Shown: one piece after another, positions 34,786-42,952 of the stretch
Numbering within the stretch: the first letter of the stretch is position 1
Layout of the letters: the number at the start of each line of letters is the position of its first letter
NCBI RefSeq assembly: GCF_038806765.1
Contig: NZ_CP152389.1
Location: 372,001 to 436,000 of the forward strand
DNA: 64,000 bases
Direction: 5' to 3'
Origin: Mucilaginibacter sp. CSA2-8R
Lineage (GTDB): Bacteria > Bacteroidota > Bacteroidia > Sphingobacteriales > Sphingobacteriaceae
The notes under the pieces: model-generated
What the model was told of the DNA's origin: nothing
Database searches by the model: none
The model's input: only the letters and a program-made list of their open reading frames with translations
Position numbers and translations under genes: made by a program

Positions 34786-37062
34786 ATGAAGCTTTATTTA
34801 TCACTGCTTTTAATTGCCGTATCTACCTTTGTGTATGGTCAGCAAGTTAACAACCTGGCTGATTATGTTAATCCCTTAATGGGATCAATGTCGCGGCCCG
34901 ACTTATCTAACGGGAATACTTACCCGGCCATTGCGCTGCCATGGGGGATGAACACATGGACACCGCAAACCGGTAAAATGGGGGATGGATGGCAATACAC
35001 CTTTGATGCCGACAAGATTAGGGGTTTTAAACAAACCCACCAACCCAGCCCATGGATGAATGACTATGGACAGTTTGCCATCATGCCGGTTACAGGGCGT
35101 TTAAAATTTGATCAGGATGCGCGTGCCAGCTGGTTTTCGCATAAAGCAGAAATTAGTAAGCCTTATTATTACCAGGTATATCTGGCAGATGCCGATGTAA
35201 CAACCGAAATAACACCGACCGAACGAGCTGCGCAGTTTAGGTTCACCTTTCCAAAATCAGACAGCTCATTTATTGTTGTTGATGCTTTTGATAAAGGATC
35301 TTACATTAAAATATTACCTCAGCAACGCAAAATTATTGGCTACAGCACCAAGTACAGCCGGGGTAAAATGACTGGTTTTAAAAATTATTTCGTTATTTAT
35401 TTAGATAAGCCATTTGATTTGGCGCAGGCATGGCATGGCAAAACCGTTGCCGATGGTGCTTTAGAGCTTACCAGCGACCACAGCGGTGCCATTATTGGAT
35501 TTAAAACCCGGAAAGGTGAACAGGTTCATCTAAAGGTATCGTCGTCTTTTATTAGTGTTGAGCAAGCCGAGATCAATTTAAAAAGAGAGCTTGGCGGCGA
35601 TAGTTTTGATGCAACCTGCCAAAAAGCTAAAGCCGTTTGGAACCAAACGCTTAACCGCATTGTGGTTGATGGCGGCACTATTGATCAAATGCGCACATTT
35701 TATTCTTGCTTGTATCGTGCTTTATTTTTTCCGAATAAATTATACGAGTTAGACGCTGAAAATAAAATCGTTCATTACAGTCCCTACAATGGTAAGGTGA
35801 TGGCAGGCCGCCTTTTTGGTGGTACAGGTTTTTGGGATACATTCAGAGCGTTATATCCCTTTTTAAATCTTGTGTATCCGTCTATTAATAAAGAGATGCA
35901 GGAAGGCCTAATCAACGATTATAAAGAAGGGGGATGGCTGCCGGAATGGTCAAGTCCGGGTTATGCCGATATTATGGTAGGCAATAATTCGGCATCTGTA
36001 GTTGCTGAAGCTTATTTAAAAGGATTAAGGGGATATGATATTAATACGTTATACGAAGCCTTAAAGCATGGCGCAAATAACGAAGGGCCTATATCTGCTG
36101 TCGGGCGTTATGGCGTCAAGTATTATAACGAATTAGGCTATGTGCCCTATGATGTAAAAATTGATGAAAATGCGGCCCGAACGCTCGAGTACGCTTATGA
36201 TGATTTTGCAATATATCAATTAGCAAAAGCTTTAAATAAGCCGAAAGCTGAGATTGAACTATACAAAAAACGGAGCCAGAACTACCGTAATTTGTTTGAT
36301 CCAGCTACCGGACTAATGCGGGGCAAAAATAAAAACGGTCAGTTTCAGTCGCCCTTCAACCCGCTTAAATGGGGGGATGCGTTTACGGAGGGCAATAGCT
36401 GGCACTACAGCTGGAGTGTCTTTCATGATGTACAAGGATTGGTTAATCTGATGGGAGGCAAGCAAAAGTTTGCTGCAAAGCTGGATTCTGTATTTAGCCT
36501 GCCGCCTATATTTGACGACAGTTATTATGGTGGTGTAATTCATGAAATACGCGAAATGCAAATTATGAATATGGGACAGTACGCGCATGGTAACCAACCT
36601 ATACAACACATGATTTACCTGTACAATTATGTTGGTAAGCCTTGGAAAACACAATATTGGGCTAGAGAGGTAATGAATAGATTGTACAAACCTACACCTG
36701 ATGGTTATTGCGGAGACGAAGACAATGGTCAAACGTCTGCCTGGTACCTGTTCTCGGCTATGGGTTTTTATCCTGTTTGTCCCGCCAGCGATCAATATGT
36801 ATTAGGGGCTCCACTGTTTAAAAAAGTAACGCTAAGTCTGGAGAACGGCAAAAAAGTGATGATATCTGCTCCCCAAAACAGTGATACAAACCGCTATATA
36901 CGGGCGTTACAAGTAAATGGAAAAGCTTACGGTCATAATTGGTTAAGTCATGAGTCACTAATGCAGGGTGCAACCATTAAAGCCGATATGGTTGCTGCGC
37001 CATATACCATAAGAGGCAGTCAGCCAAAAGATTATCCTTTCTCCATGTCAACCGCTAACTGA
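34786..37062 (+). CDS. GH92 exo-acting glycosidase with Gln at the catalytic-acid position
   Basis: A 758-residue exported GH92 enzyme, signal peptide cleaved near VYGQ. I chose the ATG giving MKLYLSLLLIAVSTFVYGQ over a GTG 21 bases upstream. The N-terminal beta domain starts with VNPLMGSMSRPDLSNGNTYPAIALPWG. The (alpha/alpha)6 catalytic domain has GTGFWDTFRALYPFLNLVYP, GGWLPEWSSPGY, NAARTLEYAYDDFAI, KWGDAFTEGNSWHYSW and GQTSAWYLFSAMGFYP. The segment YAHGNQPIQH puts a glutamine (residue 604) where GH92 alpha-mannosidases have the proton-donating glutamate (HGNEP). In the family this exchange is linked, as I recall, to enzymes cleaving mannose-alpha-1-phosphate bonds, where no acid is needed. 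The second GH92 gene overlaps it (TGATG). Confidence 0.9.
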   Translation: MKLYLSLLLIAVSTFVYGQQVNNLADYVNPLMGSMSRPDLSNGNTYPAIALPWGMNTWTPQTGKMGDGWQYTFDADKIRGFKQTHQPSPWMNDYGQFAIMPVTGRLKFDQDARASWFSHKAEISKPYYYQVYLADADVTTEITPTERAAQFRFTFPKSDSSFIVVDAFDKGSYIKILPQQRKIIGYSTKYSRGKMTGFKNYFVIYLDKPFDLAQAWHGKTVADGALELTSDHSGAIIGFKTRKGEQVHLKVSSSFISVEQAEINLKRELGGDSFDATCQKAKAVWNQTLNRIVVDGGTIDQMRTFYSCLYRALFFPNKLYELDAENKIVHYSPYNGKVMAGRLFGGTGFWDTFRALYPFLNLVYPSINKEMQEGLINDYKEGGWLPEWSSPGYADIMVGNNSASVVAEAYLKGLRGYDINTLYEALKHGANNEGPISAVGRYGVKYYNELGYVPYDVKIDENAARTLEYAYDDFAIYQLAKALNKPKAEIELYKKRSQNYRNLFDPATGLMRGKNKNGQFQSPFNPLKWGDAFTEGNSWHYSWSVFHDVQGLVNLMGGKQKFAAKLDSVFSLPPIFDDSYYGGVIHEIREMQIMNMGQYAHGNQPIQHMIYLYNYVGKPWKTQYWAREVMNRLYKPTPDGYCGDEDNGQTSAWYLFSAMGFYPVCPASDQYVLGAPLFKKVTLSLENGKKVMISAPQNSDTNRYIRALQVNGKAYGHNWLSHESLMQGATIKADMVAAPYTIRGSQPKDYPFSMSTAN

Positions 37063-39380
37063 TGAAAAAGATATCCAATATAAAATTAACAGCGCTAACG
37101 TTTCTAATACTAACCCAAGCCCTTAATGTAACGGCTCAAAGCCGGAGTGTGGAGAAACTGGTGCCTTATGTAAAGCCGATCATCGGTACCCAGCGCATGG
37201 GGCATACTTACCCGGGTGCCACTGTTCCGTTTGGCATGGTGCAGCTCAGCCCCGAAACAGACAGCGTAAGTTACGAGCTGAACGGCAAGTACAATCCTAA
37301 GGTTTATGAGTACTGCGCCGGTTACCAGTACGAGGACAAGACCATCACCGGCTTTAGCCATACCCACTTTAGCGGTACCGGCCACTCCGATTTAGGCGAC
37401 TTTTTAGTGATGCCCATGGTTGGCCCCGTAAAGCTTAACCCGGGCACGGCTGACAAGCCGGGCAGCGGCTACCGCTCGCGGTTTTCGCACCTAAACGAGG
37501 TCAGCCAGGCCGGGTACTATAAAGTGAAGCTGGACGACTATAACGTACAGGCCGAGATGACGGCCAGCACCCGCGTAGGCTTCCACCAGTATACCTTCCC
37601 GCAGTCAGGCCAATCGCATATTGTGCTCGACTTAACCGCCGGCATTTATAACTACCCGGATAAAAACGTCTGGACTTACCTCCATGTGGTTAATGACAGC
37701 CTGGTTACCGGCTTCAGGCAAACCAATGGCTGGGCTAAAAACCGGGTACTGTATTTTGCCATGCGCTTTTCTAAACCTTTTGTGAGCCATGGCTTCCGCA
37801 ACGAATCGGCGCGCGAGGTATACCGTGGTTTCTGGGGTAAGTTTAACCAAACCCGCAACTTCCCGGAAATAGCAGGTCAGCGCATCAAAGCCTACTTTGA
37901 CTTTAAAACCGCTGAAGGCGAAAAGGTAAAGATCAAGGTGGCGCTCTCGCCGGTAAGCATGGATGGCGCCCTGGCTAACATGCAGGCTGAGGTGCCGGGC
38001 TGGAGCTTTGAGCAAACCAAAGCCGCCGCGCAGCAGCAGTGGGAAACTGAGCTGCACAAAATAGAAGTGCAAACCAACAGCCGTGCTACCAAAGAAAACT
38101 TTTATACGGCTGTATACCATACGCTGATCAACCCCACCATTTACATGGATACCGACGGGCAGTACAAGGGCGTGGACCAAAACGTACACACGGCCAAAGG
38201 TTTTACCAACTATACCACCTTCTCGCTGTGGGACACTTACCGCGCGCTGCACCCACTGTTTAATATTATTGCGCCCGAACGTAATAACGACATGGTAAAA
38301 TCCATGCTGGCCCATTACGAGCAAAGCCCCGAGCACATGCTGCCGGTATGGTCAAACTCGGGTAACGAAAACTGGTGCATGTCGGGTTACCACAGCGTAT
38401 CGGTTGTGGCAGATGCCATTATCAAAGGCAATACGGAGGGCATTGATGTGAATAAGGCGCTGGAGGCCTGCGTAACTACGGCCCGCAAGCGCGATTATGA
38501 AGGCATTGGCTACTATATAGATAAAGGCTACATCCCCGACGAGCGTAACGGGGTATCGGTTTCCAGCACGCTGGAGTATGCTTATGACGACTGGTGTATT
38601 GCGCAGTTAGCGCAAAAGCTTAATAGGCAGGATATTTACCGGGAGTTTAGCAAGCGTGCCCAAAACTATAAAAATGTGTACGACAAAGCCTCCGGCTTTA
38701 TGCGCCCCAGGCTGGAAAGCGGCGCCTTCCGGCCCAAGTTTGATCCGCTCACCACGATCGGACAGGGCTTTATTGAGGGCAATGCCTGGAACTATACCCT
38801 GTTTGCCCCGCAAGATCCCAAAGGACTGATTGAGCTGATGGGCGGCAATAAAAGGTTTGTACCCTACCTGGACTCGCTGTTTACCATGCACCTGCCCGAT
38901 AAATTTTTTGAGGAGACGGAAGACATCACCCGCGACGGCATCATCGGCAACTACGTGCATGGCAACGAACCATCGCACCATGTGGCTTATTTGTACAACT
39001 GGACCAACCAGCCCTGGAAAACCCAGGAACGGGTGCGCATGATTCTGCCTAAAATGTATAAGCCAACCCCCGATGGTTTGGGCGGCAACGATGATACCGG
39101 GCAGATGAGTGCCTGGTTTATTTTCACCAACCTGGGCTTTTACCCGCTGTCGCCGGGTAATGAGGAATACGCCTTGGGCAGTCCGGCGGTAAACGGTGCA
39201 GTACTGCACCTGCAAAACGGCAAAACCTTTACCGTAACGGTGAAAAACCAGAGCGATAAAAACGTTTATGTGCAAAAAGTGCTGTTAAACGGCAAGCCCT
39301 TAACCGGCCTTTCCATCAAACACGCTGATATCATCAACGGCGGCGAGCTTACCTTCTACATGAGCAGTAAACACGCTTAA
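37062..39380 (+). CDS. GH92 exo-alpha-mannosidase, G+C-rich gene
   Basis: A 772-residue exported GH92 enzyme that removes mannose from alpha-mannan or N-glycans in a calcium-dependent manner. The signal peptide (about residues 1-26) ends at VTAQ. Family blocks are VKPIIGTQRMGHTYPGATVPFGMVQLSPETD, GFSHTHFSGTGHSDLGDFLVMP, FTNYTTFSLWDTYRALHPLFN, MLPVWSNSGNENWCMSGYHSV, SSTLEYAYDDWCI, QGFIEGNAWNYTLF, YVHGNEPSHHVAYLYNW (catalytic acid E636) and GGNDDTGQMSAWFIFTNLGFYPLSPG. The gene is coupled to the first GH92 by TGATG. Its codons are much richer in G and C than the neighbours from about 37140 to the end, while the signal-peptide part is A/T-rich, so the mature region may have been acquired by recombination. 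Likely linkage preference is not evident. Confidence 0.93.
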   Translation: MKKISNIKLTALTFLILTQALNVTAQSRSVEKLVPYVKPIIGTQRMGHTYPGATVPFGMVQLSPETDSVSYELNGKYNPKVYEYCAGYQYEDKTITGFSHTHFSGTGHSDLGDFLVMPMVGPVKLNPGTADKPGSGYRSRFSHLNEVSQAGYYKVKLDDYNVQAEMTASTRVGFHQYTFPQSGQSHIVLDLTAGIYNYPDKNVWTYLHVVNDSLVTGFRQTNGWAKNRVLYFAMRFSKPFVSHGFRNESAREVYRGFWGKFNQTRNFPEIAGQRIKAYFDFKTAEGEKVKIKVALSPVSMDGALANMQAEVPGWSFEQTKAAAQQQWETELHKIEVQTNSRATKENFYTAVYHTLINPTIYMDTDGQYKGVDQNVHTAKGFTNYTTFSLWDTYRALHPLFNIIAPERNNDMVKSMLAHYEQSPEHMLPVWSNSGNENWCMSGYHSVSVVADAIIKGNTEGIDVNKALEACVTTARKRDYEGIGYYIDKGYIPDERNGVSVSSTLEYAYDDWCIAQLAQKLNRQDIYREFSKRAQNYKNVYDKASGFMRPRLESGAFRPKFDPLTTIGQGFIEGNAWNYTLFAPQDPKGLIELMGGNKRFVPYLDSLFTMHLPDKFFEETEDITRDGIIGNYVHGNEPSHHVAYLYNWTNQPWKTQERVRMILPKMYKPTPDGLGGNDDTGQMSAWFIFTNLGFYPLSPGNEEYALGSPAVNGAVLHLQNGKTFTVTVKNQSDKNVYVQKVLLNGKPLTGLSIKHADIINGGELTFYMSSKHA

Positions 39381-39410
39381 ATATCCAGTAAAGTTCAAAA
39401 CTGACTTCCA

Positions 39411-39443
39411 CAAAGCACAATCACACACCGTGATTGTGCTTTG
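39411..39443 (+). terminator. intrinsic terminator after the GH92 genes
   Basis: A perfect 14-bp stem (CAAAGCACAATCAC and its complement) with a 5-base loop (ACACC) lies 30 bases after the second GH92 stop. The T-run after it is short, so strength is moderate. Confidence 0.7.
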
Positions 39444-39599
39444 TTAGGTTATAAGGCACATTTTAATAGTAAGTTATAAGAAATAATAATAAGAATTGTT
39501 CTTAAAGTTGAGATTAGTAGTAATTTTCGTAATTATAGTTCTTGAAAATTACAAATAGTTTATAAAGAGTTATTTATTTATAAAAATTACATGTAAGAA

Positions 39600-39630
39600 T
39601 TTGATAAAACGTTTTAATATTTTATTTTTG
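39600..39630 (+). promoter_or_regulatory. promoter of the second susC: TTTG-N19-TATTTTTG
   Basis: TTTG at 39600-39603 and TATTTTTG at 39623-39630 are separated by exactly 19 bases and both match the Bacteroidota consensus (-33 TTTG, -7 TAnnTTTG). Operator 1 fills the spacer and operator 2 covers the last bases of the -7 box and the expected start point. Confidence 0.75.
39605..39616 (+). promoter_or_regulatory. LacI-type operator 1 of susC (TAAAACGTTTTA)
   Basis: A perfect 12-base palindromic core in the spacer between the -33 and -7 boxes, starting one base after the TTTG, exactly as at the peptidase/GH92 promoter. Confidence 0.75.
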
Positions 39631-39650
39631 ATAAAACGTTTTATCAAAAA
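39625..39650 (+). promoter_or_regulatory. LacI-type operator 2 of susC, 26-base perfect palindrome
   Basis: The core TAAAACGTTTTA is extended by TTTTTGA on the left and TCAAAAA on the right to a perfect palindrome, the longest of the five. Its centre is 27 bases from the centre of operator 1. It overlaps the -7 box and the expected transcription start, so it is probably the main repression site. Confidence 0.8.
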
Positions 39651-39726
39651 AGCACTAAATTGAATTGTTTAGGCTTGAAAAATTGACGTTTGCTTATCGA
39701 GTGAAGGATGTTTAATTCAAAAGTGA

Positions 39727-39738
39727 TAAAACGTTTTA
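39727..39738 (+). promoter_or_regulatory. LacI-type operator 3 of susC (TAAAACGTTTTA)
   Basis: A third perfect core lies in the leader about 85 bases before the susC ATG and 95 bases (centre to centre) after operator 2. Its distance suggests cooperative binding or looping with the upstream sites. Confidence 0.7.
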
Positions 39739-39822
39739 CTATTAAAAGATAGGAGGTTGATATGTATTTTTAGTTAGCTCAGAAAAACAAACTACACAAC
39801 TAACAAACTCAACAAAACTCAA

Positions 39823-42800
39823 ATGAACAAAATTTTACTTAAGTATTTATGGATTTTAGGACTTATCACTGTTGGTGGTGCAAGTGCTCAATCCATACAG
39901 GTTACCGGAAAGGTAATTGCTAAAGAAGACGGTGCGCCACTTCCCGGAGTTTCTGTATTAGTAAAAGGTACAACCACTGGTGTCGTTACTAACGGAAACG
40001 GTATTTTTACTATCAATACACCAAGTAGAAACAGTGTGTTATCTTTCAGCTTTATTGGCTATATTAAAAAGGATACTACTGCCCTTGGTAATACCAGCCT
40101 AACAATTACGCTAACGCCTGATAGCAGGCAATTGCAGGAAGTAGTTGTTACTACAGCGTTGGGTATAAAGCGGAAAGCCAAAGAAATTGGCTATGCTACT
40201 CAAACCATATCTGCTAAAGATTTGACAGTAGGTAAACCAACCAACCTGGCAACAGGCCTGAGTGGTAAAATAGCTGGTTTACAGATTACCCAAGCCAATA
40301 ATCAAATAGACGCAGGCGATCAGATTCGTGTTGTTTTGCGTGGTAACCGATCTTTCGTGGGTAACAATCAGGCATTGCTGGTAGTAGATGGTGTAACCAC
40401 CAGTTTAAGCTACCTCAACTCGATTAACCCAAATGATGTGGAAAGCATTAACGTTTTAAAAGGAGCAAATGCTGCTGCATTATATGGTTCGGAGGCGTCA
40501 AATGGTGTTATCATTGTGTCAACAAAACGCGGACAGACTGATGGTGGCGGTGCTATCACCTATACCAATACCACTATGCTTAACCAGCTGTCATACTTTC
40601 CTAAACTTCAATCGCAGTTTGGTGGTGGTACAGATCAGGACGCATTCGGCTTTCCGCAATACACCCCTTTTGAAAATCAAAACTATGGTGACAGATTTGA
40701 TGGAAGTTTGCGCCCGATTGGCCGTACGTTACCTGACGGGTCGATTCAGATGGTGCCTTACTCAAATTTACCTAACGAAAAGAGAAAGTTTTTCAATACA
40801 GGGCTGGATGAACAGAACGACCTTACTTATTCTGGGGGTGATAAAAATGGCTCGGTGTTCATTAACGTACAACACGTAAACAGTAAGGGTACAACTCCCG
40901 GCGATTTTGCGAACAGAACTTCCGCCCGTATTAATGGAACCAGGAATTATAAAAATCTGACTGCTAATTATTCTCTTGATTATACACAACGGAATTATGA
41001 TAAATCATACGCACAGGTTTACAACACTATCATTAATACTCCTGCCGAGATCCCATTAACCAGTTATTCAGATCTTAATTCCTTGTACGGAGATCCTAAT
41101 AATTACTATAATGACTATTACACCAGCCCTTACCAAGATTTGGCTAATAACCGGCAAAATGAGCGTAAAGATGCTTTAATCGGTAATTTATCCCTGAGTT
41201 ATAAAGCTACAGACTGGCTGGATTTCTTTGTGCGGGGTGGTATAAGCACAAGTACAATTGTAGGTAAATATACCCGCGGCGCTTTTACCTATTCAGATTT
41301 TGCAAAAGCCAGTGGTAAGTCGGTTGCAGTTAATAATATTTTAGCTTCTACCAGTGATTATGATCAGTTCAACAGCCGTTACAATGGCGACTTCCTGGCA
41401 ACTTTTCACAAAAAGATAGCTGATGACTTCAGTGTTAAAGTAATTGCCGGTGCACAGTTCATCAATCAGTCCCAGCAAAATATAGGCGTTGGAGCAGGCA
41501 CTTTAGTTATACCAACTCTTTTTAACGTAAGTAACGTTTCGGGAGTGCCAAGCGCAAGCGAAAGTACTACAGAATATCGCACGTTAGGTATTTTTGGCGA
41601 CGTAACACTTGGTTATAAAGATTATCTGTTTTTACATGCCTCCGGTCGCCAGGATAAAGATTCACGTTTGGCCAAAGGGAACCGCACTTTCTTTTATCCG
41701 GCAGTTGATGCATCTTTTGTTTTCACTGACGCCATCAAAGCACTCAAAAACAATAATATCCTGTCATCCGGAAAAATCAGGGCCGGTATTTCTAAAGTAT
41801 ATGCCGTACAATTGGATCCTTATCAATTGCAATCCGTTTTCAATACCGGTGCAGGGTTCCCTTATGGCAGTGTAGCTGGCTTTTCGCTAAGCGGTATAGT
41901 TTACGATCCAAATCTGAAGCCTGAGAAAACCGTTTCAAAAGAGATTGGCTTAGATTTAGGGTTTTTAAATAACCGTATCACTTTAGAAACTTCGGTGTAT
42001 AGTTCTCTAACAACCGATCAGGAGATTAAAACAGGGATCAATATATCTAATGCTACAGGTTTCAGCAATGCAGTAATTAATACAGGATCGGGTAGAAGCC
42101 GCGGATTTGAAGTAACCGTAGGTGCAGCGCCGATTGTTTCTTTAAAAAATGGCTTCCGCTGGAATATCAGCGCCAATTATTCGTATAACGAGAGCAAGGT
42201 TATTTCACTTTACCAAGGCCTTGACCAACTTAACATAGGTAATAGCAATTACATTGTAACCGGTCGGGCTTATCCGCAATTATTAGGCAACGATTATGTT
42301 CGCGATCCGCAAGGCCATGTTGTTGTAAACTCGGTAACTGGTTTGCCAACAGTAAACAATACTTTGGTAGATTTTGGACAAACCAATCCTAAGCACATTT
42401 TAGGATTAACCACAAGTTTTGCATTAAAACATTTCACTTTAACCGGTACAGCAGAAATGCGCGCAGGGGCCTATGTCTTCAATGGTTTTGCTAGTACCAT
42501 TGACTTTTCAGGTATAAGCTATACCTCTGCAGAAGCTGGTCGCGAGCGGTTTGTTTACCCAAATTCAGTTATTCAGGTATCTCCTGGTGTTTATGTGCCT
42601 AATACCAGTGTTACCACTAATACAGGTGGTGGTGGTTTTTGGGCTGATGGTATCCGCAATAACGTGATGTCCAATTACGTAACCAGTGCCGATTTTATTA
42701 AAATCAGAGAATTATCTCTGGCATATGACGTTCCGGCAAAATATTTAAGTAGCTTGAAATTCGTAAAAAAAGCAAGCATTGCTTTAGTCGGAAGAAATTT

Positions 42801-42939
42801 ATTTATGTTCAGACCTAAGTCTAATATTTTCACCGACCCCGAAATCAATGCAAATACTGATAATGCGCAAGGCGTAAATAACCTTAATCAAACTCCGCCT
42901 ACAAGGCTTTATGGTTTTACAGCGAGTATAGGATTTTAA
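39823..42939 (+). CDS. SusC/RagA-family TonB-dependent outer-membrane transporter
   Basis: A 1038-residue oligosaccharide importer. The signal peptide ends near ASAQS (residue 23). Residues 25-110 are the carboxypeptidase-regulatory-like domain (VTGKVIAKEDGAPLPGVSVLVKG, TNGNGIFTINTP, LSFSFIGYIKKD). The plug domain (about 115-235) holds ALGIKRKAKEIGYATQTI, LSGKIAGLQITQA, QALLVVDGVTT and VLKGANAAALYGSEASNGVIIVSTKRG. It is a subtype with the GIKRKAKEIGYATQ segment. The barrel follows to the C-terminal LYGFTASIGF with terminal phenylalanine. The gene has its own promoter with three LacI-type operators and is followed after 13 bases by the SusD gene. It would carry mannan or glycan fragments into the periplasm, where the GH92 and GH31 enzymes act. 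Confidence 0.95.
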   Translation: MNKILLKYLWILGLITVGGASAQSIQVTGKVIAKEDGAPLPGVSVLVKGTTTGVVTNGNGIFTINTPSRNSVLSFSFIGYIKKDTTALGNTSLTITLTPDSRQLQEVVVTTALGIKRKAKEIGYATQTISAKDLTVGKPTNLATGLSGKIAGLQITQANNQIDAGDQIRVVLRGNRSFVGNNQALLVVDGVTTSLSYLNSINPNDVESINVLKGANAAALYGSEASNGVIIVSTKRGQTDGGGAITYTNTTMLNQLSYFPKLQSQFGGGTDQDAFGFPQYTPFENQNYGDRFDGSLRPIGRTLPDGSIQMVPYSNLPNEKRKFFNTGLDEQNDLTYSGGDKNGSVFINVQHVNSKGTTPGDFANRTSARINGTRNYKNLTANYSLDYTQRNYDKSYAQVYNTIINTPAEIPLTSYSDLNSLYGDPNNYYNDYYTSPYQDLANNRQNERKDALIGNLSLSYKATDWLDFFVRGGISTSTIVGKYTRGAFTYSDFAKASGKSVAVNNILASTSDYDQFNSRYNGDFLATFHKKIADDFSVKVIAGAQFINQSQQNIGVGAGTLVIPTLFNVSNVSGVPSASESTTEYRTLGIFGDVTLGYKDYLFLHASGRQDKDSRLAKGNRTFFYPAVDASFVFTDAIKALKNNNILSSGKIRAGISKVYAVQLDPYQLQSVFNTGAGFPYGSVAGFSLSGIVYDPNLKPEKTVSKEIGLDLGFLNNRITLETSVYSSLTTDQEIKTGINISNATGFSNAVINTGSGRSRGFEVTVGAAPIVSLKNGFRWNISANYSYNESKVISLYQGLDQLNIGNSNYIVTGRAYPQLLGNDYVRDPQGHVVVNSVTGLPTVNNTLVDFGQTNPKHILGLTTSFALKHFTLTGTAEMRAGAYVFNGFASTIDFSGISYTSAEAGRERFVYPNSVIQVSPGVYVPNTSVTTNTGGGGFWADGIRNNVMSNYVTSADFIKIRELSLAYDVPAKYLSSLKFVKKASIALVGRNLFMFRPKSNIFTDPEINANTDNAQGVNNLNQTPPTRLYGFTASIGF

Positions 42940-42952
42940 ACAATCAGCAACA

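Larger units (their letters stand above)
39444..39822 (+). other. susC leader and regulatory region
   Basis: A very A/T-rich stretch with the promoter and three LacI-type operators listed below. Transcription should start near 39637, leaving about 185 bases of untranslated leader before the SusC start, in which the third operator lies. A small palindrome around 39490-39510 (TAAGAATTGTTCTTA) has no clear role. No gene is seen. Confidence 0.6.

Noticed and set aside
37632..38336. A 234-codon open frame on the minus strand, and another at 38607-39275
   Set aside because: Both lie antisense to the G+C-rich GH92 gene, where stop codons are rare by composition. The translations are histidine- and valine-rich with no domain, and the sense gene is certain.
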